Part shown: one piece after another, positions 34,176 to 41,489 of the stretch
Layout of the letters: each line of letters begins with the position of its first letter
Position numbering within the stretch: the stretch's first letter is position 1
From: JAUIET01 sp045105115
GTDB lineage: Bacteria; Pseudomonadota; Gammaproteobacteria; Pseudomonadales; JAUIET01
Direction: 5' to 3'
NCBI GenBank assembly: GCA_045105115.1
Contig: JBGCDE010000065.1
Coordinates: forward strand, 1 to 64,000
DNA length: 64,000 nucleotides
Translations under genes and position numbers: made by a program
The notes under the pieces: model-generated
What the model saw: only the letters and a program-made list of their open reading frames with translations
Database searches by the model: none
What the model was told of the DNA's origin: nothing

Positions 34176-34685
34176 TCAAAGGCTTAGTAGTGCCTGCTCT
34201 ATACTAAACACATGTTCATCTACATAACGCAACTCACGCAATGCAGTGGCTAGTTTCAGAACATATTCGTCATTTCGACCACTTGGGCCGATGCTTTTTT
34301 TTATCTGGCTGGCAATCTGTGCTGTGGATGCCTCCCCAGCCCACGCCGCGTTGGTTCTATCGGCAACATAGAGCAAGCCCTGTTGTTGTCGCCCGTCTTC
34401 AAAGTTCAAAGTGACGAGTTGGCGAAGATAGCCATTCTTTTCTCGATGATCCAGGTGTTCGAATACCTGAGGCTCAACCCGAAAAGCCAGGCCCTGACAA
34501 ATACTGCCAGCTTGTTCTATCAGCGTTAGCACTCTGCCGGGTGCGTCAGGTGTGCCACGGTGATCATGCGACCCTTGCCAGAAGCGTCTAGCCCAATCCT
34601 GAATACTTGCTTTGCGTTGCTCTAGAATGGGAAAGTCAATCTTGTACAGTAAAGACCCATAACCAAACAGCCAGATCTCATCCAT
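34176..34685 (-). CDS. Gamma-glutamylcyclotransferase, ChaC type
   Basis: The protein starts at ATG 34685, giving I-W-L-F-G-Y-G-S-L-L close to the N-terminus, as in ChaC enzymes that split glutathione into 5-oxoproline and Cys-Gly. The frame continues upstream to a TTG at 34763, but those 26 residues have no family match. F-W-Q-G-S-H-D-H-R-G-T is the second ChaC signature, and a catalytic glutamate is likely in the H-R-E-K-N-G-Y segment. It is 84 bases downstream of the small membrane protein on the same strand. Confidence 0.85.
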   Translation of the reverse strand: MDEIWLFGYGSLLYKIDFPILEQRKASIQDWARRFWQGSHDHRGTPDAPGRVLTLIEQAGSICQGLAFRVEPQVFEHLDHREKNGYLRQLVTLNFEDGRQQQGLLYVADRTNAAWAGEASTAQIASQIKKSIGPSGRNDEYVLKLATALRELRYVDEHVFSIEQALLSL

Positions 34686-34769
34686 GGCTTGCAGGTTGTG
34701 GCGATCACGATTGTCTTCAATAGTATTGGCGCTCAAAGTGTTTCCCGGTTGTATTAGGACCAATGCAAA

Positions 34770-34961
34770 TTAGTGCGGAAAGTAAAAAATTGCGATGAGC
34801 CCCCACAAGCAAAACCCGCAGGCCACAACGCTGAACATTACGTCTGCCAGTGCGCCCGGTTCTTTGCTTTGATAATTACGCCATTTCGCTGGAAACGGTT
34901 GTGCGCACTTGTACAACAGTATCGCAAACAAGATGAAACCCAAACCCTGCAAAATACTCAT
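34770..34961 (-). CDS. Small membrane protein with two helices (63 aa)
   Basis: The first helix is residues 3-19 (I-L-Q-G-L-G-F-I-L-F-A-I-L-L-Y), then a short basic loop K-W-R-N-Y-Q-S-K, and the second helix is residues 41-60. The ATG at 34961 overlaps the upstream stop by four bases as ATGA, so it is the last coupled gene of the sigma/anti-sigma operon. No family recognised. Confidence 0.6.
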   Translation of the reverse strand: MSILQGLGFILFAILLYKCAQPFPAKWRNYQSKEPGALADVMFSVVACGFCLWGLIAIFYFPH

Positions 34962-35746
34962 TGCTTATTGTCTCTTGCTTGCGGCTCACTGATGTCTGCC
35001 TGAATGCTTTGGCTGGCAAGCATGGCTAAGGCCTGTTGCAAAGAATCGGGTAAACCGCAGTGACACTCGCGACGCAAGGTTTCATATTCTTCGTTGCGCT
35101 TGTCATTCTGACTCGGTTTTGTGTGGATCAGTGAGGGTGAATCTGCTTCTGCTGCATATAGTTCAACCTTCTTTGCTGGCTGGATCGTCGAGCGACTGGT
35201 TTTGCCGTTAGCCAAACCGGCCGCAAAAGTCTTAGTGAAACCTTCTTGATCAGTCAATGCCACTAGCTGCTCAAAAAATTCGGGTGGCAATAGCAAAGTG
35301 GTGCTCATTTTTTTTGCGGCCAAGTCAGTTGCTGGCGCTTTGGCTGCAGCGAGACTAATCGTCGGCGCGCTTACAGCGGCTTCTGATTCTTCGAACATCA
35401 ATTCATCCGCCAGGATTGCGTCTGCTGCGTTGCTCTGCGCGGCCAATTCCCGGGTCGCTCCGCGACTTTTAGTCACCTGCATATCTATGTCCATGCTTTT
35501 AGTTCGCTCGGCTTGTTGTTCTGGTAAAAGTGAAAGTGTTAGTACACCAACAAGACAGCAGGCCGCAGCGGCAGGCATCCAGGTCTTCCATCGGGCAGAT
35601 TGCGTAACGGGCGCGTGTTGCACAGCAAATTGCAGAATTCGCTGATCTGTCGCAGCAGATGGCGCTTCGTTGTCGGCGGCCAGTACTCGACTGACCTGCT
35701 TGGGCAGTTGCTCATCCTTTTCTTGTGCATGGTCTGGTTTATTCAT
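34958..35746 (-). CDS. Putative anti-sigma factor, single-pass membrane protein
   Basis: The start at 35746 is preceded by GGGAG at good spacing and overlaps the sigma gene by eight bases. The same frame continues upstream to 35893 but that part is the sigma gene in another frame. The 262-residue product has an N-terminal cytoplasmic stretch of about 55 residues, one helix (W-M-P-A-A-A-A-C-C-L-V-G-V-L), and a long Ala/Ser-rich periplasmic part. Order and topology fit an anti-sigma factor for the ECF sigma encoded just upstream, though no zinc-binding H-x3-C-x2-C motif is present. The function is inferred from context only. Confidence 0.6.
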   Translation of the reverse strand: MNKPDHAQEKDEQLPKQVSRVLAADNEAPSAATDQRILQFAVQHAPVTQSARWKTWMPAAAACCLVGVLTLSLLPEQQAERTKSMDIDMQVTKSRGATRELAAQSNAADAILADELMFEESEAAVSAPTISLAAAKAPATDLAAKKMSTTLLLPPEFFEQLVALTDQEGFTKTFAAGLANGKTSRSTIQPAKKVELYAAEADSPSLIHTKPSQNDKRNEEYETLRRECHCGLPDSLQQALAMLASQSIQADISEPQARDNKQ

Positions 35747-36299
35747 GTTGAACTCCCGCCAGCGCGGTGCGCAAAGATCTGGTGGCATACCGGAGGCGGC
35801 TCTTAACGGTTTCAGTACCGACTTTAGTAATATCAGCGATTTCGCGTTGTGAAAAGCCTTGTTGGCGCAATACCACAGTACATCTTTGTTCATCGGGCAG
35901 CTGTTGTATAACGCGCGACACTTGCGCGTTCAAAAGCTCGACTTCCGGATTTCCCAGGGCGCTGTTGTGCTCGGGTAAAGTGTCCACCACGTTGTCATCC
36001 AGAGACACCTCTTCCTTATGTTTTCGCCAGTAATCAATCAGTTTTCTGTGCGCAACCTGATATAGGTAGGTTTTGAAACTGGCGCTTGGCTGATAGCTGT
36101 CTATATTGCGAATAATCGCCATCCAGGCTTCCTGAAACAAAGCTTCTACGTTGTCGGCCGGTGCACCACTTCGTCGCAGAAACGCAAACACAGCTAATCT
36201 ATGCCTGGCATACAACACTTCGAAAGCTGACGCGTCACCGCGCTGATAAGCCATCATCAATGACTCGTCAGCGCGCAAGCGATGCAGATAATTGGTCAA
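35739..36299 (-). CDS. ECF-type RNA polymerase sigma factor
   Basis: The 186-residue protein has sigma region 2 (A-F-E-V-L-Y-A-R-H, then E-A-W-M-A-I-I-R-N with the -10-binding stretch Y-Q-P-S-A-S-F-K-T-Y-L-Y) and region 4 (G-F-S-Q-R-E-I-A-D-I-T-K-V-G-T-E-T-V-K-S-R). Lack of regions 1 and 3 marks it as extracytoplasmic-function type. It overlaps the VWA gene by four bases and the anti-sigma gene by eight, so the three are translated as a unit and probably respond to one envelope signal. Confidence 0.92.
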   Translation of the reverse strand: MTNYLHRLRADESLMMAYQRGDASAFEVLYARHRLAVFAFLRRSGAPADNVEALFQEAWMAIIRNIDSYQPSASFKTYLYQVAHRKLIDYWRKHKEEVSLDDNVVDTLPEHNSALGNPEVELLNAQVSRVIQQLPDEQRCTVVLRQQGFSQREIADITKVGTETVKSRLRYATRSLRTALAGVQHE

Positions 36300-37978
36300 C
36301 CAGAGTCCTTGGGGTGCTCAGAGAAACTTTGCGCTAACTCTACCAGACGAATGAGCTCACCACGATAGCCGTGTGGGTCTTTGCCGCGAGCGCCGCGGGC
36401 CAACTCTAGCGCGTCATCGAATGTCCAGTTGTTGCTGTAGCGACCACCGCTCAGTAAACCCCCGAAGCCGGCAACACTGGCTGCAAAGCGAAGATTGTCG
36501 CTGGCATCTGCCAAAGCAGGCTCATTATCCAGGGGATTCACGACTTGCTGAAGTTCAATGCTGCGAGATTTACCCGGGCGCTTATAGCGAAGCTTCACGT
36601 AGGCTAATTCACCGTTTACGTCGGTTTCAGAGTGCTTGGTGGTATTTTTCTCATATCTCAAATCAGCGATTTGTCTGTGCGATGCACTGCTGGGCGTAAT
36701 TTCGTACAAGGCCGTCACTGTATGGCCAGCACCAATATCTCCAGCATCTACTTGGTCGTTACTAAAGTCTTCGCGTTGCAACAGGCGATTTTCGTAACCG
36801 ATCAAACGGTATTCTGCGACTTGTTTGGGGTTAAACTCAATCTGAACTTTGACGTCACTGGCTACTGTCAGAAGCGTTGCATTCATCTGTTGTACAAGCA
36901 CTTTCTGGGCTTCGCTGAGGTTGTCGATGTAAGCGGCATTTCCATTGCCGGTATCGGCCAGCTGTTCCATGAGTGCGTAGTTGTAATTACCGGTGCCAAA
37001 ACCAAGCGTGGTGAGACTAATACCCGATTTGCGCTTTTCAGCGATCAAGTCTTTCAGGGCGTCGAGATCAACAGTCCCTACGTTCATGTCGCCGTCGCTG
37101 GCAATGATGACGCGATTAATGCCATCTTCTATATAGTGCTGCTTGGCTTGCTCATAAGCGAGCAAAATACCGGCACTGCCATTGGTGCTACCGCCTGCCG
37201 TCAGACTATCTATGGCTTGAAAAATACGGCTGCGCTCATGGGCACTTGTGGAAGGCAGTGCCAGCCCGGCGGCACCCGCGTATGCAACCAGCGCTATACG
37301 GTCGTTCTTATTCATCTGCCGGGTCAGCATGCGCAAGGACTTTTTCACCAGCCCTAATTTGTTGGGCGCTTGCATACTGCCTGATACGTCTACTAGAAAC
37401 ACCAGATTGGCGGCTGGCCGAGTCTCGGACTCCTGTTCAAACGCCTTGATGCCTATCTGCAACAATTGTCGCTGAGCATGCCATGGAGACGGCGCAAGTT
37501 CGGTGCTCACGCTAAAAGGATGAGCGTTCCCGGGCTGCGGGTAGTTGTAATCAAAGTAGTTGATCATTTCCTCAATGCGCACAGCATGACTTGGTGGCAA
37601 GCGGCCTTCTTGTTGCAGCATGCGACGAACATTGCTGTAAGCGGCGGTATCCACATCAATACTGAATGTGGAAACAGGCTGCTCTGCGCTGCGCTGAACC
37701 CCATTTTGCTCAAATGCCAGGTAATGCTCTCGATCGGCAAAAGCAGAGGGAGCTGTCGGATAAAGCGCGAACTTTTGACTTACACTCTTTCGAAATGAAG
37801 CGGGGCCAGAGCTCATGGCCAAGTCGCTAGCGGCTTCATGCTCAAGCTCAGCGCGTGCGCTGCCGACAGTGACGGCACTTGAATCATGATGTTTGTGGGC
37901 TTGCTTGTGGGGCGCTTTGTCAGCGCAGGCCATAACTAACAAGCTAAGGCTGGCTACGAAAAGAGTGTATCTGTTCAT
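36296..37978 (-). CDS. VWA-domain lipoprotein (YfbK type)
   Basis: The N-terminus has a lipoprotein signal, L-S-L-L-V-M-A-C. A conserved YfbK-type region follows (T-F-S-I-D-V-D-T-A-A-Y-S-N-V-R-R) and then a von Willebrand A domain with an intact MIDAS: F-L-V-D-V-S-G-S-M, G-S-T-N and A-S-D-G-D-M-N-V-G. The C-terminal part matches the DUF3520 region. The gene heads an operon with an ECF sigma and a putative anti-sigma factor. The protein may be a metal-dependent adhesion or scaffold protein of the envelope; its partner is unknown. Confidence 0.88.
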   Translation of the reverse strand: MNRYTLFVASLSLLVMACADKAPHKQAHKHHDSSAVTVGSARAELEHEAASDLAMSSGPASFRKSVSQKFALYPTAPSAFADREHYLAFEQNGVQRSAEQPVSTFSIDVDTAAYSNVRRMLQQEGRLPPSHAVRIEEMINYFDYNYPQPGNAHPFSVSTELAPSPWHAQRQLLQIGIKAFEQESETRPAANLVFLVDVSGSMQAPNKLGLVKKSLRMLTRQMNKNDRIALVAYAGAAGLALPSTSAHERSRIFQAIDSLTAGGSTNGSAGILLAYEQAKQHYIEDGINRVIIASDGDMNVGTVDLDALKDLIAEKRKSGISLTTLGFGTGNYNYALMEQLADTGNGNAAYIDNLSEAQKVLVQQMNATLLTVASDVKVQIEFNPKQVAEYRLIGYENRLLQREDFSNDQVDAGDIGAGHTVTALYEITPSSASHRQIADLRYEKNTTKHSETDVNGELAYVKLRYKRPGKSRSIELQQVVNPLDNEPALADASDNLRFAASVAGFGGLLSGGRYSNNWTFDDALELARGARGKDPHGYRGELIRLVELAQSFSEHPKDSG

Positions 37979-38055
37979 GTCTAAAATCTCGCGTTTTCAA
38001 TGGTGTCGGCTGCTTAAACGCGATATTCGGGAAAAAGGGGTTACATGAGCCAAAA

Positions 38056-38138
38056 GGTAACTAATTGAAACCGAAAAGCAGTCAGAGATGACTTTTTACC
38101 GCAGGTCCATTATGGTGCAGGGACAGTTGGTAACTAAT
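38056..38138. promoter_or_regulatory. Direct repeats GGTAACTAAT in the VWA/TetR divergent region
   Basis: The decamer GGTAACTAAT occurs at 38056-38065 and 38129-38138, 73 bases apart, inside the 181-base gap between the VWA gene and the TetR gene. The second copy continues into ...GTACATTAC, giving a GTAA/TTAC imperfect dyad just 20 bases before the TetR start. It may be an operator; no direct proof. Confidence 0.35.
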
Positions 38139-38159
38139 AAGTACATTACGAGTTAAGCG

Positions 38160-38798
38160 ATGTCAGATTCGGCCACATCCCCACGTCAGCGCATTCTGTC
38201 TGCTGCTAATGAGTTGTTCTATCACTTGGGCTATCACGCCAGCAGTATCAGCGAAATCATCGCAAAAGCTGATGTGGCGAAAGCTACCTTTTACTCGCAC
38301 TTTTCCTCAAAAGAAGCACTTTGCATAGAATATCTCGAACAGCAGAATCAGGCAGAGCTGGATCTAATCCGGCAAGCTGTCAGCGAAGCAGGCGGCGCAT
38401 TCGAGCGCTATATGGCCCCCGCCGTTTTAATGGAAGCCTACAGCGCGAATTCCGAACTGCGGGGCTGCAGATTTATCAATATGGCAGCAGAAGTGCCTGC
38501 AGTAGACAGTGTTTTGCGCAAGCCCGGTCTTGATCATTACGAACGTTTACGCACATACCTTGGTGAGCTGGTTCGTGATTTGAAGGAATCAGACCCACAG
38601 GCTTACACCCATATTCACGTGGCTGCGGTGACTGACACCTATTTGCTTCTGATCGGCGGTGGTCTGGCTATGGCTGAATTGTTCAATGAGCTCTGGCCTG
38701 CTCGTCATATTGCCTACGCTGTTGAAATGCTGGCGCGCCCAGCGTATTCAATTACTGATGCGGTTAACGAGTTGAAGGCGGTCAATCCGAATAAATGA
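38160..38798 (+). CDS. TetR-family transcriptional regulator
   Basis: The 212-residue protein has the TetR DNA-binding head (A-N-E-L-F-Y-H-L-G-Y-H-A-S-S-I-S-E-I-I-A-K-A) and T-F-Y-S-H-F-S-S-K-E. The C-terminal domain contains C-R-F-I-N-M-A-A-E, common in the TetR_C_6/AcuR-like group that regulates reductases and solute stress genes. Its target is not adjacent in an obvious way; the divergent VWA gene or the gene itself are candidates. The Fur-like site that follows belongs to bfd. Confidence 0.85.
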   Translation: MSDSATSPRQRILSAANELFYHLGYHASSISEIIAKADVAKATFYSHFSSKEALCIEYLEQQNQAELDLIRQAVSEAGGAFERYMAPAVLMEAYSANSELRGCRFINMAAEVPAVDSVLRKPGLDHYERLRTYLGELVRDLKESDPQAYTHIHVAAVTDTYLLLIGGGLAMAELFNELWPARHIAYAVEMLARPAYSITDAVNELKAVNPNK

Positions 38799-38841
38799 AC
38801 GCTGCGTAAGTATTTCTGATCAAATATCGACCAAAGGTATT

Positions 38842-38860
38842 TGATAATCATTCTCATTCC
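38842..38860 (+). promoter_or_regulatory. Fur box upstream of bfd
   Basis: TGATAAT-C-ATTCTCA (38842-38856) matches the 7-1-7 Fur site TGATAATnATTATCA with a single mismatch, and a further ATTATCATT follows at 38862-38870. The position, about 40 bases before the bfd ATG, is right for repression by iron-loaded Fur, as known for bfd in other gammaproteobacteria. Confidence 0.7.
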
Positions 38861-38897
38861 TATTATCATTAGAGCTGGTAAAGAATGGTTAGCCCCA

Positions 38898-39101
38898 ATG
38901 ATTATCTGTGTTTGCAACAATATTTCTGACCGTCAGATTCGCGACGTGATTGATCGCGGTGCTTGCAGCATGGCTGACATTCAGGCGCAGCTGCCGGTGT
39001 CGTCGCAATGCGGCACCTGTTTCGAAAGTGCAGAGCAGGTATTGTTTGAATGCCTTCGCAGCGCAAAACGCAATCCAGGCTTGTTCTATAACGCCGCCTG
39101 A
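38898..39101 (+). CDS. bfd: Bacterioferritin-associated ferredoxin
   Basis: The 67-residue protein has the Bfd [2Fe-2S] ligand pattern C-V-C-N-N at the start and C-G-T-C-F later (C-x-C...C-x2-C), with M-I-I-C-V-C-N-N-I-S-D. It reduces bacterioferritin so that stored iron is released. The ATG at 38898 was chosen because upstream residues in the open frame are hydrophobic and come from the Fur box region. bfr follows 203 bases later, so stored-iron release and storage are encoded together. Confidence 0.92.
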   Translation: MIICVCNNISDRQIRDVIDRGACSMADIQAQLPVSSQCGTCFESAEQVLFECLRSAKRNPGLFYNAA

Positions 39102-39199
39102 TTTTTCTATGTTGTCGTCAGCCAGAGGCTGATGATTGACCCTTTCTTCCCTTAATCTAAATCAATCTCATTATTGCCTTTAGTCGCTGTACTTCTTTG

Positions 39200-39227
39200 T
39201 TGTTTGAATCCTGCAGCTGAGCATAAT
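39200..39227 (+). promoter_or_regulatory. Possible bfr promoter
   Basis: TTGTTT (39200-39205) and CATAAT (39222-39227) are 16 bases apart, about 75 bases before bfr. The -10 box has five of six matches and the -35 three of six. The 203-base gap otherwise holds only a small hairpin CAGCC-AGA-GGCTG just after bfd. Confidence 0.3.
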
Positions 39228-39304
39228 AGTTATAAATATTTCGTTTGACAGTTTGAAGCTTCCTGCTCAAACTCCCGTTCCATCAATATAGTGGAGTAAG
39301 TAAT

Positions 39305-39769
39305 ATGAAAGGCGACAAAAAAGTTATTGAGCACTTAAATAAAGTGTTAGCCAATGAATTGGTCGCTATCAATCAGTATTTTTTGCATGCCAAGATGTAC
39401 AAGGATTGGGGATTGGGCAAATTGCATGATCACGAACATCATGAGTCAATTGATGAGATGAAGCATGCGGATGAGCTGATTGAGAGAATTCTGTTTCTGG
39501 AAGGCTTGCCAAATCTTCAGGATCTTGGCAAGTTGATGATTGGCGAAGACACCAAAGAGATTCTGCAGTGTGATTTAAAGCTGGAGATGATCGCCATTCC
39601 CGATTTGCGGGACGCAATCGAGTATTGTGAAAGCAAGGCTGACTACGTGAGTCGTGATTTATTTGCGAGCATACTCGACTCTGAAGAAGATCATGTGGAC
39701 TGGTTGGAAACCCAGCTGAGCTTGATCGGAAAAGTGGGTCTGGAAAATTACCAGCAGTCTATGATGTAA
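39305..39769 (+). CDS. bfr: Bacterioferritin
   Basis: The 154-residue protein forms the 24-subunit iron storage shell. Ferroxidase ligands are visible at E18, E51, H54, E94, E127 and H130, and M52 is the expected heme ligand. Length and the opening V-I-E-H-L-N-K-V-L-A-N-E match the heme-binding bfr type. GGAG lies nine bases before the ATG. It pairs with bfd upstream. Confidence 0.95.
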   Translation: MKGDKKVIEHLNKVLANELVAINQYFLHAKMYKDWGLGKLHDHEHHESIDEMKHADELIERILFLEGLPNLQDLGKLMIGEDTKEILQCDLKLEMIAIPDLRDAIEYCESKADYVSRDLFASILDSEEDHVDWLETQLSLIGKVGLENYQQSMM

Positions 39770-39809
39770 GCGTCCTGAAAAGCACGCTGGACATTGCTAT
39801 CATCCGCTG

Positions 39810-40061
39810 ATGTGGACGGTTTACATAATTGAAGCATCAGACAACTCCTTGTACACCGGTATTAGCACCGATGTAGAACGGCGCTGGCAAGAGCATATGA
39901 GTGGCAAGACTGGCGCAAAGTTTTTTCGCGGTCGAAAGCCCAGGCGACTGGTGTACCAGCAATCAGTCGGCGATCGAAGTCAGGCAAGCCAATTGGAAGC
40001 CGAAATCAAAAAGCTGAGTAGGGCTAAAAAGCTGGAATTGATTGCCGCCAATGTCAGTTAA
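39810..40061 (+). CDS. GIY-YIG nuclease-family protein
   Basis: The 83-residue protein is a bare GIY-YIG module: V-Y-I-I-E-A-S-D-N-S-L-Y-T-G-I-S-T with the catalytic arginine in D-V-E-R-R and G-R-K-P-R-R. It belongs to the YhbQ/UPF0213 type, proposed to nick nucleic acid; the role in the cell is unclear. The next gene starts within its last codons. Confidence 0.86.
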   Translation: MWTVYIIEASDNSLYTGISTDVERRWQEHMSGKTGAKFFRGRKPRRLVYQQSVGDRSQASQLEAEIKKLSRAKKLELIAANVS

Positions 40062-40653
40062 CACAAGACCCTTCTCTCAGGCGTGCGAAAACAATAAAGA
40101 ACCGATTCTCAAAGTGCTTGAAAAAGCCTTTGCGCACGCGAATCATGTTCTGGAGATTGGCAGCGGTACCGGGCAACATGCCGCCTTTTTTTCCTCCAGG
40201 CTACCGCATTTGATGTGGCAACCCAGCGACGTTTTAGAAAACCTATCCGGTATACAACAGTGGGTGAACAGCGCCGGCTGCCCCAATTTGAAACAGGCAC
40301 AAATATTTGATGTTCGAGATGCTGATTTGCCATCGGGCAAATTCGACGCAGTGTTTAGCGCCAATACTCTGCACATTATGGCGTGGGAAAATGTTGAAAA
40401 AACGTTTGCGCATTTGAGCGCGCTGGGCGCCGGAACCGAACTATGTGTTTATGGCCCTTTCAATTACCAGGGGCAATTTACAAGTGCCAGCAATGCCCGA
40501 TTTAACGACTGGCTAAATCAACGCGACCCAAGCAGCGCAATTCGTGATTTCGAAGCAGTGAATTCACTGGCCAACCGTTCAGGCTTCGTTCTGGAAAGCG
40601 ATTACGAAATGCCGGCGAATAATCGACTGCTGCATTGGGTTAAAGTTGGCTAG
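40051..40653 (+). CDS. DUF938 SAM-dependent methyltransferase-like protein
   Basis: The ATG at 40051 overlaps the GIY-YIG stop by eleven bases; a TTG nine bases earlier is less likely. The Rossmann motif V-L-E-I-G-S-G-T-G-Q-H-A-A is clear, followed by W-Q-P-S-D-V and A-N-T-L-H-I-M. The family, DUF938, is widespread in proteobacteria with no settled substrate. Confidence 0.85.
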   Translation: MSVNTRPFSQACENNKEPILKVLEKAFAHANHVLEIGSGTGQHAAFFSSRLPHLMWQPSDVLENLSGIQQWVNSAGCPNLKQAQIFDVRDADLPSGKFDAVFSANTLHIMAWENVEKTFAHLSALGAGTELCVYGPFNYQGQFTSASNARFNDWLNQRDPSSAIRDFEAVNSLANRSGFVLESDYEMPANNRLLHWVKVG

Positions 40654-40698
40654 GTTTTGTTCGAATAGTGTTTGCTTAAGTATTGTCAGTGGCACCGA

Positions 40699-40810
40699 GG
40701 CTTTGGGTTGAGTGTCGGCCAGCGAGACTGTGTGAGGGAGGGCCCCCGAACACAAGCCCCCATGGATGGGTTCACGGCGTGTCTCGCTGGCCGACACTCA
40801 ATTCAAAGCC
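40699..40810. repeat. Long inverted repeat with GC-rich loop
   Basis: TTGAGTGTCGGCCAGCGAGA followed by C (40708-40728) is repeated exactly in inverse at 40781-40801; after a two-base mismatch GGCTTTG (40699-40705) pairs with CAAAGCC (40804-40810). The total stem is 28 bp with a 52-base loop that includes GGAGGGCCCCC and CCCCCATGGATGGGTTCACG. It fills most of the 224-base gap between convergent genes. I recall loops with GGATGGGTTCACGGCG in intergenic repeats of marine gammaproteobacteria, so this is probably one copy of a dispersed element. Confidence 0.75.
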
Positions 40811-40877
40811 GGTCTTGATGCTCAACTAAGTGCCAGTAAGTTCCTATCTGTCGTTTGAATCTCCGAAGCAAAGCCAC

Positions 40878-41489
40878 TTAGCCTTTCTTGGTTTCATTAT
40901 AAGGTCGAGTAGCGCGGTCGCCTACGGATAAGCGTGGCTCAACAGACTCTATTTCGTGCAGTGGTGTTGTAGGTTTCAATGAGGCATTAGAGCGTCTTGC
41001 CAGTTCCTGATATTCCAATGGCGCGTTTTGCATCCATTTGATTTGCGTGTCGTCCATTTCGCGCACAATTTTCGCTGGCATACCAGCTGCCATGCAACGA
41101 TCGGGTAATTCAAATTCAGCCTTGATGAACGCCATCGCAGCAACCATCGCGCTTTCGCCTATAACGGCGCCGTCCATAACCACTGCGCGAATGCCAACGA
41201 AACCATGGCGTTTAACGTGACAGCCGTGCAGCACAGCACCGTGTGCGATATGGCCGTTCTCATCAACCCGGCATTGCTTATTAGGGAAGCTGTGTAGCAC
41301 GCAACCCTCTTGTATATTGCAGCCGTCTGCGACAAAAATCTGACCAAAGTCACCGCGCAGGCTGGCGCAGGGGCCGATGTAACAATTCGCACCAATGATA
41401 ACGTCACCAATAATGACCGCATCCGGGTGTACAAAACTGCTTGGGTCGATAACAGGCGCTACGCCATCAATCTCATAGATCTTTGCCAA
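40878..41489 (-). CDS. Hexapeptide-repeat protein, gamma-carbonic anhydrase/PaaY type
   Basis: Left-handed beta-helix repeats (I-I-G-D-V-I-I-G-A-N, then G-C-H-V, A-V-V-M-D-G-A-V-I-G) run through residues 20-150. The start is set at TTG 41489 because A-K-I-Y-E-I-D-G-V-A-P-V-I-D-P-S is where PaaY and carbonic anhydrase homologues begin, and GGAG lies seven bases upstream. It overlaps the preceding gene by 17 bases. An ATG at 41564 would add 25 residues that lie inside that gene. Family members are thioesterases or carbonic anhydrases; the activity is not settled. Confidence 0.83.
   Translation of the reverse strand: MAKIYEIDGVAPVIDPSSFVHPDAVIIGDVIIGANCYIGPCASLRGDFGQIFVADGCNIQEGCVLHSFPNKQCRVDENGHIAHGAVLHGCHVKRHGFVGIRAVVMDGAVIGESAMVAAMAFIKAEFELPDRCMAAGMPAKIVREMDDTQIKWMQNAPLEYQELARRSNASLKPTTPLHEIESVEPRLSVGDRATRPYNETKKG

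Noticed and set aside
40699..40810. Ordinary bidirectional terminator
   Set aside because: The 52-base loop and missing T runs do not fit; a repeat element is more likely.
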